Below the pieces are notes generated by a model that ran no database searches, was not told the origin of the DNA, and saw only the letters and a list, made by a program, of their open reading frames with translations. From an uncultured Lachnospiraceae bacterium (GTDB lineage Bacteria; Bacillota; Clostridia; Lachnospirales; Lachnospiraceae), in the NCBI GenBank assembly GCA_947173495.1, contig CAMWFQ010000001.1, forward strand, positions 62,001-126,000: 64,000 bases of DNA. The letters are read 5' to 3'. The position numbers were made by a program, and so were the translations under genes. The first letter of the stretch is position 1. Each line of letters opens with the position of its first letter. Positions 52,375 through 61,653 of the stretch are shown here, piece by piece.

Positions 52375-53406
52375 TTACCTCTGTACGCGCCCGGAAGCAT
52401 CGCCTCCCGCAAGAGTCTCCACTTCTTTTCGGGATACCAGATTAAAGTCCCCGGGAATGGTATGTTTAAGTGCAGATGCGGCAACGCCAAACTCCAGCGC
52501 CGCCTTGAAGTCCTTCCCATCTACCATGCCGCAGATCACGCCGCCTGCAAAAGAGTCTCCGCCGCCTACACGGTCAACAATGGGATGAATGCTGTATTCC
52601 TTGGAATGATAGAATTCCTTTGTGTCTCTGGAATAAATGCATGCAGACCAGCCGTTATCGGATGCCGAATGGCTTACCCGCAGAGAAGATACACAGTATT
52701 CAAAGTTAAATTTTTCTACCATCTGCTCAAAAATGGACTTGTAGCCGGCAAGCTCCAGCTCTCCGCTTGTAACGTCTGTCTCCCCGGGTTTAAATCCAAG
52801 CACAAGCTCAGCATCTTCTTCATTGCCGATACATACGTCAACATACTTCATCAGATTGGTCATCACCTTCTGGGCTTTCTCGGAGGACCACAGTTTTTTG
52901 CGGAAATTCAGATCTACCGATACCTTCACGCCATGCTTCTTTGCCGCAATAAGAGCCTTTTCGGTAAGGGCAGCCGCACTGTCGGATACGGCCGGCGTGA
53001 TTCCGGTGAAGTGGAACCAGTCAGCGCCTTCAAAAATTGCATCAAAGTCAAAATCGGCCTCTGTAGCTGTTGCAATAGAAGAATGCGCTCTGTCATACAC
53101 CACCTTGGAGGGTCTCATGGCAGAACCGGACTCCAGAAAATAAATTCCCAGCCTCTCGCCGCATTTTGCAATATGGCCGGTGGCAACATTGTATTTCCGT
53201 AAAGCCGCCACTGCGCACTCGCCGATCTCGTTGTCGGGAACCGCTGTCACAAACTCCGCCTCATGGCCATAATTTGCCAGAGAAACCGCCACATTTGCCT
53301 CACCGCCGCCGTAATTAATGTCAAACTCATCTGCCTGAATGAACTTCTCGTTATTGGGAGTAGATAGTCTGAGCATGATCTCTCCCATTGTAATTACTTT
53401 TGCCAT
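52375..53406 (-). CDS. kdgK: 2-dehydro-3-deoxygluconate kinase
   Basis: The 343-residue PfkB-family kinase phosphorylates KDG to KDPG with ATP. The sugar-binding NYGGGEANVAVSLANYG and the catalytic anion-hole motif DRVGGGDSFAGG are clear. It is the last gene of the uronate operon and feeds the aldolase encoded just upstream. AAAGGA precedes the start. Family members can act on other ketose acids, but the neighbours support KDG. Confidence 0.92.
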   Translation of the reverse strand: MAKVITMGEIMLRLSTPNNEKFIQADEFDINYGGGEANVAVSLANYGHEAEFVTAVPDNEIGECAVAALRKYNVATGHIAKCGERLGIYFLESGSAMRPSKVVYDRAHSSIATATEADFDFDAIFEGADWFHFTGITPAVSDSAAALTEKALIAAKKHGVKVSVDLNFRKKLWSSEKAQKVMTNLMKYVDVCIGNEEDAELVLGFKPGETDVTSGELELAGYKSIFEQMVEKFNFEYCVSSLRVSHSASDNGWSACIYSRDTKEFYHSKEYSIHPIVDRVGGGDSFAGGVICGMVDGKDFKAALEFGVAASALKHTIPGDFNLVSRKEVETLAGGDASGRVQR

Positions 53407-53467
53407 TTTTAAATTCCTTTCAATTTACTTTATCGCTATGCCTGCAGTTAATCCTGTTTCCGTCTCA

Positions 53468-54433
53468 CTATTTCTGTACAAGATGTACGGCAAACCCACC
53501 GATCTCTTCTTTCAGATAGATTGCCTTGAGTGTGCCCTTCGCATCTCTCTTGGCCGATTCCTCGTTGAACTCCACACCCAGAACTGTTGAGAGATAATTC
53601 ACTGCCCTCTCAATATAATTGGTTCTGACCGCGATATGACCGTTTGCACCGAGATAAGGGCTCTTCATCACTTCCACGGCAGTGCCTGCAAAAACAGAGC
53701 TGTTTCCGCCTTTAGCCGGCATACCAAAGATAAATGCAAATCTGTTTGCTGCCTTGAGGGCTTCCTCCTCATTCTCCGCATTAATTCCCACATGCGCAAG
53801 TTCAAATCCCAGCATGGTCTGAACGGCCTCTCTTGTGAGCTGCTCGATCTTATCCCATTCACCCGCATTGATCAGATCGCCGGGAACCATCCAGGAGCCG
53901 CCGCAGGCAATGATTTTGCCAAAATCAAGGTAGGAGGTCAGATTTTTGGCATTTACGCCGCCTGTGGGCATAAATTTCATATTTACATAGGGAGCCGCCA
54001 TGGCCTTGATCTTCGCCAGACCGCCGGACTGCTCCGCCGGGAAAAACTTCACCACTTCAAGTCCGAGCTCAATGGCCTGCTCAATATCGCTGGGACTTGA
54101 GGTACCAGGGGTAATAGGCACATTCTTTTCAATGCAGTACTTCACTGTATTGGGATTCAGTCCCGGGCTGACGATAAACTTTGCGCCTGCCTCCACCGCC
54201 GCGTCAACCTGCGCCGCATTCAGCACCGTCCCTGCGCCTACGCACATATCCGGGAAATTCTCCGTCATGATTTTGATGGCCTCCGCAGCTGCATCCGTAC
54301 GGAAGGTAACCTCCGCGCAGGGAAGTCCGCCTGCACAAAGAGCCTTTGCCAACGGAAGAGCATCCTCCGCCCTGTCGATTTTTACTACCGGCACAATACC
54401 GATCTTACTGATCTGTTCTAAAACTGGATACAT
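53468..54433 (-). CDS. eda: KDPG aldolase fused to a VOC-type domain
   Basis: Residues 1-~213 are a class I KDPG/KHG aldolase: VPVVKIDRAEDALPLAKAL, PCAEVTFRT, GAGTVLN and the Schiff-base Lys in LEVVKFFPAEQSGG. It splits KDPG into pyruvate and glyceraldehyde-3-phosphate. The last ~110 residues (GFELAHVGINAENEEEALKA onward) look like a vicinal-oxygen-chelate domain whose role is unknown. The ATG at 54433 has AAGGAGG. Upstream reading adds 19 residues from non-coding DNA. Confidence 0.9.
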   Translation of the reverse strand: MYPVLEQISKIGIVPVVKIDRAEDALPLAKALCAGGLPCAEVTFRTDAAAEAIKIMTENFPDMCVGAGTVLNAAQVDAAVEAGAKFIVSPGLNPNTVKYCIEKNVPITPGTSSPSDIEQAIELGLEVVKFFPAEQSGGLAKIKAMAAPYVNMKFMPTGGVNAKNLTSYLDFGKIIACGGSWMVPGDLINAGEWDKIEQLTREAVQTMLGFELAHVGINAENEEEALKAANRFAFIFGMPAKGGNSSVFAGTAVEVMKSPYLGANGHIAVRTNYIERAVNYLSTVLGVEFNEESAKRDAKGTLKAIYLKEEIGGFAVHLVQK

Positions 54434-54465
54434 TTTTAACCTCCTTATAAAACTGAATGCCTTTT

Positions 54466-55104
54466 TTATTCCAGAATCGCCTTCACGCATGCTGAAAGCT
54501 TTTCACATTTGCAGTTTGCAAAGAAATATTCTTTGAATTTCTCCCCGGAGAGTGCTCCTCTTACCAGCTCTCTGTCCAGCTTTTCAAGGATCGTCTCCAT
54601 ATCCGTATGGGTAACTTCCTTTACACTGTCCAGAATCTTTTTGTTTCTCTGCTCCGGTACCACACGCTCTTTAGGATATCCGCCGCCGCCCGGCGCGCAG
54701 AATAATTTTTCAAAGATATACTCCAGGTTCAGCTCTCCGCCCCATCCAAAATTTTCCGCAAAGGGGAGGGCGATACAGTTTCCATCATTTACCTGGGAAA
54801 ACAGGTAGGCATCCAGAGGAGATGTGATATGTCCGCATAACACCCTGGGGAAGGAATTGCATGCCAGCATGGCCCCCTCTCCGGTTCCGCACCCGGTAAT
54901 CACATAATCCGCCGCGCCGGAATTCAAAAGAACGGCTGCCAGGATCCCGTTCTGAACATAAGTAAGCTGATGCTCGTCCTCAGCAGAATACATGCCGTAG
55001 TTAAATACCTCATGTCCCATAGGCTCCACCACTTTTTTCAGGGTGGCGCAGATCATCCCGTTCTTTGCCGCCTGGCTGTTTTCGTTAATCAATGCAATTT
55101 TCAT
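54466..55104 (-). CDS. RpiB/LacAB-family sugar isomerase
   Basis: The 212-residue protein has an RpiB fold: the first strand MKIALINENSQAAKNG and the catalytic loop ITGCGTGEGAMLACN, with a C-terminal extension of ~60 residues. In glycosaminoglycan-degrading bacteria, RpiB relatives (DhuI) isomerise the unsaturated uronate product 4-deoxy-5-hexosulose uronate. That role is likely here, between kduD and eda. A KduI of the classical type is also in the operon, so it might instead act on a different intermediate. Confidence 0.82.
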   Translation of the reverse strand: MKIALINENSQAAKNGMICATLKKVVEPMGHEVFNYGMYSAEDEHQLTYVQNGILAAVLLNSGAADYVITGCGTGEGAMLACNSFPRVLCGHITSPLDAYLFSQVNDGNCIALPFAENFGWGGELNLEYIFEKLFCAPGGGGYPKERVVPEQRNKKILDSVKEVTHTDMETILEKLDRELVRGALSGEKFKEYFFANCKCEKLSACVKAILE

Positions 55105-55136
55105 CGTTGTCTCCCTTTCTTCAAACTCTCCCTCTC

Positions 55137-55943
55137 TTACTGGGGCTGCTTTCCGATATAGGCAAGAATACCGCCATCCACATAAAGAACATGGCCGTTT
55201 ACAAAATCAGAAGCCTCGGATGCAAGGAATACCGCAGGCCCCTGCAGATCCGCTGTCTCTCCCCACCGGGCTGCCGGTGTCTTTGCAATAATAAACTGAT
55301 CGAAGGGATGTCTGCTTCCGTCAGGCTGGATCTCACGCAAAGGCGCGGTCTGAGGAGTTGCAATATAGCCGGGTCCGATGCCGTTACACTGAATATTGAA
55401 CTCACCGTACTCGGAGGCAATGTTCCTGGTCAGCATTTTAAGGCCGCCCTTGGCAGCTGCATAAGCGGAAACAGTCTCGCGTCCAAGCTCGCTCATCATG
55501 GAACAGATGTTGATAATCTTGCCGTGTCCCTTTTTGATCATGCTGGGAATAACCGCTTTGGATACGATAAACGGGGCGTTCAGATCCACATCGATTACCT
55601 GGCGGAACTGCTCCGCCGTCATATCGCACATGGGAATACGCTTGATGATTCCTGCATTGTTTACCAGAATATCGATCACGCCCACTTCCTTCTCGATCTG
55701 AGCCACCATGGCCTGTACCTGCTCCTCATTGGTTACGTCGCATACATAGCCGTGCGCCTTGATGCCCTTCTCCTCATAAGCAGCCAGTCCCTTGTCAACC
55801 AGCTCCTGCTTGATATCGTTAAATACGATGGTTGCGCCCGCCTCTGCATAAGCTGTTGCGATGGCGAATCCGATCCCGTAGGATGCTCCTGTTATCAGTG
55901 CTACCTTGCCTTCCAGTGAAAATTTTCTGGTAAAATCGTTCAT
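55137..55943 (-). CDS. kduD: 2-dehydro-3-deoxy-D-gluconate 5-dehydrogenase (SDR)
   Basis: The 268-residue short-chain dehydrogenase has TGASYGIG for the cofactor, NNAG, the catalytic Ser-Tyr-Lys (ICSMM...YAAAKGG) and GPGYIATP. With KduI upstream it would reduce 2,5-diketo-3-deoxygluconate to KDG. The family also includes gluconate 5-dehydrogenases, so the assignment leans on operon context. AGAAGGAGA precedes the start. Confidence 0.9.
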   Translation of the reverse strand: MNDFTRKFSLEGKVALITGASYGIGFAIATAYAEAGATIVFNDIKQELVDKGLAAYEEKGIKAHGYVCDVTNEEQVQAMVAQIEKEVGVIDILVNNAGIIKRIPMCDMTAEQFRQVIDVDLNAPFIVSKAVIPSMIKKGHGKIINICSMMSELGRETVSAYAAAKGGLKMLTRNIASEYGEFNIQCNGIGPGYIATPQTAPLREIQPDGSRHPFDQFIIAKTPAARWGETADLQGPAVFLASEASDFVNGHVLYVDGGILAYIGKQPQ

Positions 55944-55994
55944 GGTTCTTCTCCTTCTTTTTCTTCTTTTTAAAATTTTTACACTTTCAGATTT

Positions 55995-56855
55995 TTACAT
56001 TAAATCCTTCATGGCAACATGATCCATGTCGTCGAAGTCCTGATTTTCTCCTACCATACCCCAGATAAAGGTATAAGCCTTGGTACCGCATCCGGAATGA
56101 ATGGACCAGCTGGGTGAAATCACCGCCTCTTCATTCCTGATCACAATGTGCCTTGTCTCCTGGGGCTCGCCCATGTAATGCATCACAAACGCATCCTCAG
56201 GCATCTCGAAATAAAGATAAACTTCCATCCGCCTGTCATGTGTATGACAGGGCATGGTATTCCACACGCTGCCCGGCTCCAATTTGGTCATTCCCATTTC
56301 CAGCTGACAGCTTTCCACCTGTCCCGGCAGAATATATTTACAGATTACTCTGTGGTTTGCATCCTCCAGAGAACCGAGTTCTACTTTATTTTCGTCCCTG
56401 ACAATCACTACTCCCTCTTCAGGCGTCCCCTCCGGTCTGATCAAAACCGTAGGACAGCTTCTGTGAGCAGGCGCACTGTTCAGATAAAATTTTGCAGGCG
56501 TATCTGCATTTACACTGTCAAAGACAATATCCCTGGCTCCCATGCCAATATACATGCCTTCTTTGAACCCCACCTCATACTTCCTGCCATCAACGGTGAT
56601 GATCCCCGGGCCTCCGATATTGATGACGCCCAGCTCTCTTCTCTGCAGGAAATACTCTGCCCGAAGCTCCTCTCCCGCTGTCAGCGCAAGCGGTTCCACA
56701 GGCACTGCCGCACCTGTAATGATCCTGTCAATGTGACTGTATACCAACTTGATTTCCCCCGGTACAAACAGATTCTGAATCAGGAACTCTTCCCTCAGCC
56801 TCTCTGTTGTATAATGCTTCACATCTCTCGGTGAAGCAGCTGTCCTCAGCTCCAT
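55995..56855 (-). CDS. kduI: 5-keto-4-deoxyuronate isomerase
   Basis: The 286-residue cupin has the metal-binding MPCHTHDRRMEVYLYF and the later SPSWSIHSGCGT. It converts 5-keto-4-deoxyuronate, the product of lyases acting on pectin or glycosaminoglycans, to 2,5-diketo-3-deoxygluconate. It is the first gene of the operon kduI-kduD-rpiB-like-eda-kdgK. No lyase or transporter is inside the window. GGAAGGAGAGGGAG precedes the start. Confidence 0.93.
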   Translation of the reverse strand: MELRTAASPRDVKHYTTERLREEFLIQNLFVPGEIKLVYSHIDRIITGAAVPVEPLALTAGEELRAEYFLQRRELGVINIGGPGIITVDGRKYEVGFKEGMYIGMGARDIVFDSVNADTPAKFYLNSAPAHRSCPTVLIRPEGTPEEGVVIVRDENKVELGSLEDANHRVICKYILPGQVESCQLEMGMTKLEPGSVWNTMPCHTHDRRMEVYLYFEMPEDAFVMHYMGEPQETRHIVIRNEEAVISPSWSIHSGCGTKAYTFIWGMVGENQDFDDMDHVAMKDLM

Positions 56856-56919
56856 TTTGCTCTCCCTCTCCTTCCTTCAGATTTATGATTTTAACCCTTA
56901 TTTTGGTATTTCCTCTTCT

Positions 56920-56948
56920 ATTATAAGTAAATATCAAAAAAAAGTCCA
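56920..56948 (-). promoter_or_regulatory. Promoter of the uronate (kdu) operon
   Basis: TGGACT (56943-56948) and TATAAT (56920-56925) are 17 bp apart on the minus strand, 65 bp before kduI. No obvious KdgR-type palindrome was found. Confidence 0.65.
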
Positions 56949-57080
56949 TGCCTTTCCGACTTTTCTGCAAATATTACTGTTTTAAACAGATTTTATATCC
57001 TCGTCGTGCGGGCCTGCGGATTGCCGTATACATCTTTAATACCGCCCCGCACTCTGCCTTGCGGAACCAAAGTTAAGATG

Positions 57081-58901
57081 TTACAGTTCATTGATCGTTG
57101 CGGTTATGGTCATGTTGCGAATCCGTTTCGCAGGGGCATAGATGGCAGCCAGTGTTGCCGCCGCGACAAATGACAAAACGATAAGCAGGCGGGAAACAGG
57201 CGGTGCCCATACGGCATAGGGAAAACGTCCGTCAATCAAAAGATTGTACAGCATCCTGGAGGCCGCCAGACCAACGATACACCCAATCGCGCAGCCGGAC
57301 AAAGCATAGGTAACTGCTTCAGCAGCAATCATTCCTGTCACCTGGCGGTCATCCATACCCACCGCCCGCATAGCCCCATACTGCCTGCTCCTGGCGGATA
57401 CGCTCATGGAGATGCTGTTCATAATGTTCAGCAGCGTAACCAAAGCGATAATCGACAAAAAGCCATAAACGCACAGCACAAAAGCGGTATAGGTACCGGA
57501 AGTGCGCAGCTCGCGCCCATCCTTGAGAGTAATACCCTCTTCCAGTACCCCGCTTATAGCGGCAACATCCTCGTCTGTCACATCGCCCGCGGTCTGCACC
57601 ATCACAAGCGAATAGTCGGTTATGCCGGTCAGCCAGGCAAAGGTCTCACCGGATGTGATAATGGAAACTCTGCCCTGAGAAAGGCCATCCTCGCTGAACA
57701 GGTCGTATTTCAGCATTCCCGCCACGGTCAGCGGCTCACCATTCACCTGTATCGTATCCCCCATATGAAGCGGGGCTTCCGGGTCACTGATTACCAGCAC
57801 AGAGCCATTATTCCCGTAGACTTTGGAGAGGTCGCTGCCCTTTTTTAACCTGCCATCTTTTTTCAGCGCATCAAGATCAAAATCGTCAAAGGAAATCAAA
57901 TCCACCACCTGAGGCAAGCCTTCTTTTCCTAACTCGGCCGGAACCTCAAAGAGACTTCGCCGTCCAAAGATATTTTTCACACCGTCCATCCCGCGGATTG
58001 TCTCTATCGTTTCCGGGGAAATACAATTGATACCGGTGACACCGGCCTCATCGGTAATCGTGATGTCGGCAGCAGCAGCGGACTGGGGCAGCAGATAGCC
58101 TACAAAGTCCAGCAGAACAGAGAATGTCAGGAACAGGATGATGCTCAGGGCAAAGGAGCCGGTCATCAAAAACAAATTTTTCCTGGCCGATTTTGCATGA
58201 TGAGCCCCCAGGGAAATTTCGATGGGAAACCTGCCGGTACGGACTGCATGCCATGTCCGGCTTTTGTTCTCTGTATTTCCCGAAACTGCCGCCATCGGGG
58301 ATACTTTTGCAGCCTGTCTTGCAGGCGCCCTGGCGGCGAGCAGCACCGTGACCAGCCCCATGACGATGCCGCTGATCATTCCGATAGGGCTGATTCCAAA
58401 GAGGGGGATCATAGCAAACTCCTCCCCAACCACGAACCGCATGACGGCGCATAAAGCCCATGTAATGACCGTACCCAGGACAAGGCCGACAGGAATGGCT
58501 ATTTTGCACCAGTTAAGGGCTTCCAGGCGCACAAATCGTTTCAACTGTTGGCGGCTCATACCGATGCAGCGCATCATCCCGAAAAACTTTGTCCGCTGAG
58601 CCACCGTACTGTTCATACTGCCTGAAATCATCAACACTCCGGCAAGCAGAATCAGAATAAACAGCGCTCCGGCAAGCAAAAAGAGGTTCCGGCCCATAGT
58701 GGTATCCATCATAGCCTGGAAAGTAAATTCCCGGGCGTGCTTTTCGGTCAGTCTGGCCTGTTCCATTCGGAGAGCCATATCTGCCATGCTGAATACGGCC
58801 GTCACAAGGAATACGGCAAAGATAATACACAGCAGGGTCATGAGATTCTGACGCCGCCGCACTTTGGCGGAAATGGGTATCAAACTTAAATAGCTTTTCA
58901 T
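57081..58901 (-). CDS. ABC transporter permease with two FtsX domains
   Basis: The ~606-residue membrane protein has about eight hydrophobic segments and two FtsX/MacB-like domains. A ~190-residue extracellular region separates the halves. This is typical of exporters or resistance systems for antimicrobial peptides. The ATG at 58901 has AAAGGAG and overlaps the stop of the ATPase gene (ATGA). With the ATPase, kinase and regulator upstream it forms one module. Confidence 0.87.
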   Translation of the reverse strand: MKSYLSLIPISAKVRRRQNLMTLLCIIFAVFLVTAVFSMADMALRMEQARLTEKHAREFTFQAMMDTTMGRNLFLLAGALFILILLAGVLMISGSMNSTVAQRTKFFGMMRCIGMSRQQLKRFVRLEALNWCKIAIPVGLVLGTVITWALCAVMRFVVGEEFAMIPLFGISPIGMISGIVMGLVTVLLAARAPARQAAKVSPMAAVSGNTENKSRTWHAVRTGRFPIEISLGAHHAKSARKNLFLMTGSFALSIILFLTFSVLLDFVGYLLPQSAAAADITITDEAGVTGINCISPETIETIRGMDGVKNIFGRRSLFEVPAELGKEGLPQVVDLISFDDFDLDALKKDGRLKKGSDLSKVYGNNGSVLVISDPEAPLHMGDTIQVNGEPLTVAGMLKYDLFSEDGLSQGRVSIITSGETFAWLTGITDYSLVMVQTAGDVTDEDVAAISGVLEEGITLKDGRELRTSGTYTAFVLCVYGFLSIIALVTLLNIMNSISMSVSARSRQYGAMRAVGMDDRQVTGMIAAEAVTYALSGCAIGCIVGLAASRMLYNLLIDGRFPYAVWAPPVSRLLIVLSFVAAATLAAIYAPAKRIRNMTITATINEL

Positions 58902-59632
58902 TCGCAGTCTCCTTTCCATTCCGGCCCGCGCATAACAGATGTCCCCCGGACGTCTTGCGCCCTCCCTAAATCAGTCAGTACCCCATCCGATACATTCAAA
59001 ACCCTGTCTGCGGTCTGCGCAATGCTGCGGCTGTGGGTAATCATAACAATCGTCTGTTCATATTTCCTTGACGCTTCTTTCAGCAGTGCAATCACCTCGC
59101 TGCTGTTCTGCGTATCAAGGTTTCCTGTCGGTTCGTCAGCCAGAATCAGCGACGGACGTGTAATCAGCGCACGCCCGATTGCCACCCTCTGCTGCTGTCC
59201 GCCGGATAACTGGCTGGGCAGATGCCTGCGCCGTTCTTTCAGGTTCAGCACCGAAAGCAGTTCTTCCAGATACTTTCTGTCTGGTTTCTGGTAATCAAGC
59301 AGCACCGGAAAAATAATATTCTGCTCTACGGTCAGTTCCGGGATCAGGTTAAACGCCTGAAAGATAAAACCAATATTTCTCCTCCTGAAAATGGTAAGTT
59401 TGCGGTCATTCATGGAAAAAATCTCCTTTCCGCTGATGATTACCTTACCGGACGTGGGCACATCAAGCGCTCCTATCATGTTCAGGAGCGTGCTTTTCCC
59501 GGAACCGGATTCCCCGACAATCGCCACATACTCGCCTTTTGAAACGGAAAACGAGACTTTCTTTAATGCCTTTACGGCAGCTTCGCCGCTTCCATAAGTC
59601 TTACTGACATTGCTGACTTCTAATAAGTCCAT
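58898..59632 (-). CDS. ABC transporter ATP-binding protein (MacB/Bce-type)
   Basis: The 244-residue ATPase has the P-loop GESGSGKST, signature LSGGQQQRVAIGRAL and Walker B LILADEPTGNLD. Sequence around them is typical of the LolD/MacB/BceA group. It powers the permease encoded downstream with an overlapping start. Its promoter region carries 11-bp spaced repeats. Confidence 0.94.
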   Translation of the reverse strand: MDLLEVSNVSKTYGSGEAAVKALKKVSFSVSKGEYVAIVGESGSGKSTLLNMIGALDVPTSGKVIISGKEIFSMNDRKLTIFRRRNIGFIFQAFNLIPELTVEQNIIFPVLLDYQKPDRKYLEELLSVLNLKERRRHLPSQLSGGQQQRVAIGRALITRPSLILADEPTGNLDTQNSSEVIALLKEASRKYEQTIVMITHSRSIAQTADRVLNVSDGVLTDLGRAQDVRGTSVMRGPEWKGDCE

Positions 59633-59718
59633 TGTGTAAACACCTCTTTTTCGTTTTTTTCGCAGGGAACTGTAATAAAATAACTGACAATCCTTAAATC
59701 ATTTCCTTGCAGTTCCTT

Positions 59719-59764
59719 AATATAACAGGAGAATCCTACACCCATATTACAATTACCCTACAAT
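59719..59764 (-). promoter_or_regulatory. ABC-operon promoter with 11-bp-spaced response-regulator boxes
   Basis: On the minus strand ATTGTA, ATTGTA and GGTGTA start exactly 11 bp apart (plus-strand TACAAT at 59759 and 59748, TACACC at 59737). TATATT (59719-59724) is the likely -10, and there is no good -35. Head-to-tail repeats at helical-turn spacing in place of a -35 are typical of activation by an OmpR-family regulator, presumably the one at 60964. Confidence 0.65.
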
Positions 59765-59846
59765 TTTGTTGGAAAAGTTCAGCCAGTCGAATTTGATAAA
59801 TGACAAGCAAGCGCAGTTTTGCGAATGGCGCGTGCTAAACGATTTG

Positions 59847-60872
59847 TTATACCAGAAAATTCATCGTGAAAGAGGTTCCCCTGCCCAAAATGCTGTCTAC
59901 TTCAAGCGTTCCGTTATGGGCTTCTACAATCGCTTTTGCCAGCGGCAGCCCAAGACCAATACCTTGCGCATCTTTAGAATAACGGCTCCGGTAAAACCGC
60001 TTGAAAATATGGTATAAATCCTCCGGACAGATGCCGCTGCCATTATCCTTTATAGTGATTTGGACAATAGAAGCAGATCCCCTCCATTCTATACGTATAC
60101 AGCCGCCTCTCCCGGTATGGTCAAGGGCATTTTTCACAAGGTTGCTGATTGCTTCCATCATCCAGCTGCGGTCACATAAAAATGTGGTTTCCCCACTGCC
60201 TGACAGACAGATTTTTTTTCCTTCCTGATCTGCCCGGAACAGGAAATACTTTTTAACGCTTTCCGCAATCTCCGACACATTTTCCAATGATTTTTGAGGC
60301 GCAATCATGCCTGCATCCAGTTTTGTGATCTTTAAAAGGTTCTGCACCAAAGTTTCTATCCGGTCAAGCTCCTGCTCGGAAAGCCGGGAAAATTCCTGAA
60401 TTGTCGGCAGTCCTTCCGCCTCATCCTGTATCAGCCCGATATAAATATTGAGAGCGGCAAGAGGTGTCTTTAACTGATGGGAAATATCAGATATCGTATT
60501 CTTCAGAAATTTCTTTGCTCTTTTTTCATTCTCAACATGGGCGTTTAAGATAGCAGCCAAAGAATTCACTTCATGGAACAGCCTGTATAATTCGCCTTCA
60601 TCATTACATTCAATCGCGGCATCCTTGTTGCCTGATATATATTCTGTAATCTGTAGGACAGCGTTTTCCATGACTTCATACTGCCGCCTGAAATACCCAA
60701 ACAAAATCGCCAGTATTGCGGCGCTCATCAGTAAAAAGCATGCTATGGTGTAAGCTGCCGCATTTCTGACTTCAAACTCCATGAGCAGGACCGCAATCAA
60801 TGTAAAAAGCAAAACACACAGCAGAATACCGCCAAAGAGCCGTTTGATTTTAGGGTTTACAAATATTTTCAT
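59847..60872 (-). CDS. Sensor histidine kinase of the intramembrane-sensing type
   Basis: The ~341-residue kinase starts MKIFVNPKIKRLFGG after AGGGGTG. Two membrane segments are separated by only ~10 residues, so there is almost no extracellular sensor. HisKA (DISHQLKTPLAALN) and the ATPase (NLVKNALDH, DNGSGI, GIGLGL) follow. Such kinases commonly read transporter activity rather than ligand, which fits the ABC genes just downstream. Confidence 0.9.
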   Translation of the reverse strand: MKIFVNPKIKRLFGGILLCVLLFTLIAVLLMEFEVRNAAAYTIACFLLMSAAILAILFGYFRRQYEVMENAVLQITEYISGNKDAAIECNDEGELYRLFHEVNSLAAILNAHVENEKRAKKFLKNTISDISHQLKTPLAALNIYIGLIQDEAEGLPTIQEFSRLSEQELDRIETLVQNLLKITKLDAGMIAPQKSLENVSEIAESVKKYFLFRADQEGKKICLSGSGETTFLCDRSWMMEAISNLVKNALDHTGRGGCIRIEWRGSASIVQITIKDNGSGICPEDLYHIFKRFYRSRYSKDAQGIGLGLPLAKAIVEAHNGTLEVDSILGRGTSFTMNFLV

Positions 60873-60963
60873 GCTTACACCCCTGCATACCGCAAGCAAA
60901 GTCTGCGGTACTGCATTAATAATAACAGGCAGCACGCTTTGCAAGCTGTCCTTATGTTAAATA

Positions 60964-61650
60964 TCACTCCACAGTGTTCCATTTATAACCCATACCACGG
61001 ACAGTGATAATCCGTTTCGGTTCTCCCGGATTATCCTCAATTTTTGTACGGAGCCTGCGGATATACACGGTAAGGGAATTGTTGTCTATATAGTTTTCGC
61101 TGCAGTCCCACAATCTGCCCAAAATCTGCTCCTGGGAAAGTATCTGGTCAGGATTTTCCATAAACAGGCACAGCAGCTTATATTCACTTGCTGTCAGTTC
61201 AACCACTTCTCCCCTTTTATATACTTCCCCTTTTAAAAGCCGGACGCGGATGCCGCCTGAACTTAATTCTGTGACAGCCGTGCTGAAATTTTCGCTCCTG
61301 CGCAGCAGCGCATTGATTCTTGAAAGGAAAACTGCCAGCTTGAACGGTTTTGTAATATAATCGTCACCCCCGATGTCGAGCCCCATGATTATATCCGTTT
61401 CTTCATCGGCGGCAGTAAGAAACATAATGGGAACTTTTGAGGTCTGCCGTATCTTTTTGCAGAAATCAAAACCGGATCCGTCAGGAAGCGATACGTCCAA
61501 AATAACCAGATCATATGTTCCATCTGCCCATAATGCGTCCGCTTCCAATGTGGTACGGGCAATCACGATCTCATATCCCTACTTTTTTACAGCGAAGGAA
61601 AGCCCGTTTATTAGACTCAAATCGTCTTCCAGTAAAAACAGCCGTTTCAT
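60964..61650 (-). pseudogene. OmpR-family response regulator interrupted by an in-frame amber codon
   Basis: The natural start is the ATG at 61648-61650 (MKRLFLLEDDLSLINGLS). TAG at 61579-61581 is codon 24; the frame then continues GYEIVIARTTLEADALW to a normal winged-helix end, 228 codons in all. Beyond the stop everything is intact: phosphoacceptor in VILDVSLPDGSG, FLTAADEE, DYITKPF and the HTH. A GTG at 61566 could restart translation, but that product would lack the acidic pair and beta-1. So the module's regulator is probably inactive unless the stop is read through or is a sequencing error. Confidence 0.8.
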
Positions 61651-61653
61651 ATG

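Noticed and set aside
61579-61581. Pyrrolysine or programmed read-through at the TAG in the response regulator
   Set aside because: No PYLIS-like structure or pyl gene is visible, and response regulators have no use for pyrrolysine. A plain nonsense mutation is simpler.
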